64,000 nt of DNA, from assembly GCF_014287435.1 (NCBI RefSeq), contig NZ_JACOPG010000004.1:124001-188000 (forward strand), in the 5' to 3' direction. Position 1 is the stretch's first letter; every line of letters begins with the position of its first letter. A program made the translations under genes and the position numbers. The DNA is from Roseburia lenta (lineage in GTDB: Bacteria > Bacillota > Clostridia > Lachnospirales > Lachnospiraceae). Shown in pieces: positions 62,854 through 64,000 of this stretch. The notes beneath the pieces were generated by a model. The model saw only the letters and a list, made by a program, of their open reading frames with translations. It made no database searches and was not told where the DNA came from.

Positions 62854-64000
62854 ATGGAAAAAGGAAAGAAATTATTGAAAAATAAAAAGGTCTGGGTATT
62901 TTTACTTCTGATAATTTTGGCGGTGGCGATCGGCTTTATCGTGGTTGTCCGCAAGCAGAAGCAAAAGGAAGAACAGGTGGCGGAAAAGGTCTATCAGGTC
63001 AAGGTCATGGAGGCGGGGGAGACCGGGAGTGATGTAAGTCTTTCCTATACGGGGATTGTCCAGCCGGAAGAAACCATCCAATGTACCTTTGAAACGGTTG
63101 GGACGATTGAGACCGTGAATGTCGAAAAAGGGCAGGAAGTCGCAGAGGGACAGATCCTTTGTACCATGGATGCCGGGGATGCAGAGGATCAGTTGGATAG
63201 TGCCAATCGGACTTTGGAATATGCGGACAAGACAAGAAAAAATGCGCAGGAATCTTATGAGAATGCCCAGGAGGACTATGCGACAGCCTGCGGTACCAAA
63301 CGTGAATTGGAAAATCTAAATGATGCCATAGCAAGAAGGGATGAGCAGCAGAAAAAGGTGGATGCCCTCAAGAGCAAGTTGGATGGCATGTCGCAGTACA
63401 AGCCGGGCAACGGCAGCCTTGGCAATATGCCGGAGACCAATACCGAGTATTATTCTACCAAGTTGGAACTGGATTCTGCACAAAGCACCTTGGAAGTCTA
63501 TCAGCGAAATGTAGACAGTGCTCAGGAAGCCTATGATAAAAAGGCAAAAGAAGGGGCAGATTCCGATGAGGCAAAAGCCCAGAAAGAACGGCTGGACTCT
63601 GCGCGTGATGCCTTGGATAATGCCAACGAAGCCTATGATAATGCTGCGGACAATGTGGAAAAGGCACAGAGTGCAGTAGATAAATGTACGCTGAAAGCAC
63701 CCAAGGCGGGATATGTGGTCAATGTTTCTGCGACAGAGGGCAGTGTTTCAACACCGATCATGCCGGCGGTTGTTCTGGCAACGCATGATGTTGTGATCAA
63801 TTTCGGTGTGTCACAGACAGATATTACATCCCTTTCTGCCGGTATGGCCGCACAGATCCAGATTGGAGATAAGACTTTTGCCGGAAATATTAAGAGCATA
63901 GATGTGACGCCGGATGAGAATACCAGGACTTATGCGACGGATGTGACGGTAGATACCGCGGATCCGGAGGTATATCTGGGAGAACTGGCAACCGTTGAGA
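62854..64000 (+). CDS. efflux RND/MacA-type periplasmic-adaptor-like (HlyD family) protein, cut by the window end
   Basis: Open frame from ATG 62854 to the end of the window (382 codons, no stop seen). It has an N-terminal membrane anchor (VWVFLLLIILAVAIGFIVVV). A biotinyl-lipoyl half (GIVQPEETIQCTFETVGTIETVNVEKGQ) is followed by a long alpha-helical hairpin rich in glutamate, lysine and glutamine, then the second lipoyl half (CTLKAPKAGYVVNVSATEGS) and the beta-barrel domain (VINFGVSQTDITSLSAGM). In Gram-positives such proteins pair with MacB-like ABC exporters, which would follow downstream. AGGTG lies upstream of the ATG. Role in export of antimicrobial peptides is likely but inferred. Confidence 0.88.
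   Translation, partial: MEKGKKLLKNKKVWVFLLLIILAVAIGFIVVVRKQKQKEEQVAEKVYQVKVMEAGETGSDVSLSYTGIVQPEETIQCTFETVGTIETVNVEKGQEVAEGQILCTMDAGDAEDQLDSANRTLEYADKTRKNAQESYENAQEDYATACGTKRELENLNDAIARRDEQQKKVDALKSKLDGMSQYKPGNGSLGNMPETNTEYYSTKLELDSAQSTLEVYQRNVDSAQEAYDKKAKEGADSDEAKAQKERLDSARDALDNANEAYDNAADNVEKAQSAVDKCTLKAPKAGYVVNVSATEGSVSTPIMPAVVLATHDVVINFGVSQTDITSLSAGMAAQIQIGDKTFAGNIKSIDVTPDENTRTYATDVTVDTADPEVYLGELATVE

Overview
The window reads as chromosomal DNA of a spore-forming, low-to-mid G+C Firmicute, most likely a Lachnospiraceae-type gut Clostridium. The support is a complete spoIIIA operon plus a spoIIM homologue, AddAB instead of RecBCD, RNase Y, CIRCE and GAAC-N4-GTTC SOS operators, strong AGGAGG-type ribosome sites, lipoprotein-type PrsA and GerMN proteins, and small DUF families (DUF975, DUF6465, DUF2804) typical of that group. 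No rRNA, tRNA, CRISPR array, prophage or intact insertion sequence was seen.

Layout. 1-2.3 kb: DUF1385 tail, prmC and prfA (translation termination). 2.4-3.3 kb: an AT-rich accessory pocket with a Phd/YefM-RelE/ParE toxin-antitoxin pair and what looks like a decayed type III restriction endonuclease tail. 3.4-13.3 kb: DUF975 membrane protein, addB-addA, a small acidic protein, a PrsA-like lipoprotein and a histone-H1-like DUF6465 protein. 13.4-15.5 kb: divergent TetR regulator and MATE exporter sharing a control region with three evenly spaced operators. 15.5-18.9 kb: htpG behind a perfect CIRCE, then a DUF2804 gene. 18.9-23.2 kb: a 1419-residue fused CoA-dehydratase activase on the minus strand. 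23.4-28.9 kb: rhomboid-like membrane protein, glnS, DUF2225 and class III fbp. 28.9-31.8 kb: an AraC regulator and a GH43 glycosidase, more AT-rich than the surroundings. 31.9-38.4 kb: arginine biosynthesis (argG divergent from argC-GNAT-argJ-argB-argD) with ARG boxes. 38.5-44.7 kb: comEA, an OmpR-type two-component system, a GerMN lipoprotein and comEC. 44.7-49.3 kb: spoIIIAA-AH. 49.3-49.8 kb: a 516-bp foldback element. 49.9-56.3 kb: prfC, recA-recX, rny, a Nudix ADP-ribose hydrolase and spoIIM. 56.6-62.6 kb: gltB-gltD. 62.9 kb to the end: the start of an efflux adaptor protein.

The genes are mostly housekeeping, and the cohesive groups are nitrogen/arginine metabolism (gltBD, arg genes, glnS), DNA repair and uptake (addAB, recA-recX, comEA/comEC) and sporulation (spoIIIA operon, spoIIM). 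spoIIIAA and spoIIM are preceded by nearly the same SigE-like promoter sequence. The most unusual object is the foldback element at 49255-49770. It has perfect 62-bp terminal inverted repeats, decayed but co-linear inner arms and a branched hairpin centre, and it begins two bases after the spoIIIAH stop codon. Other points worth attention are the CIRCE that also forms an intrinsic terminator, the three 19-bp-spaced operators, a rhomboid-like protein without a visible protease motif but with a zinc ribbon, and a two-component system set between comEA and comEC.
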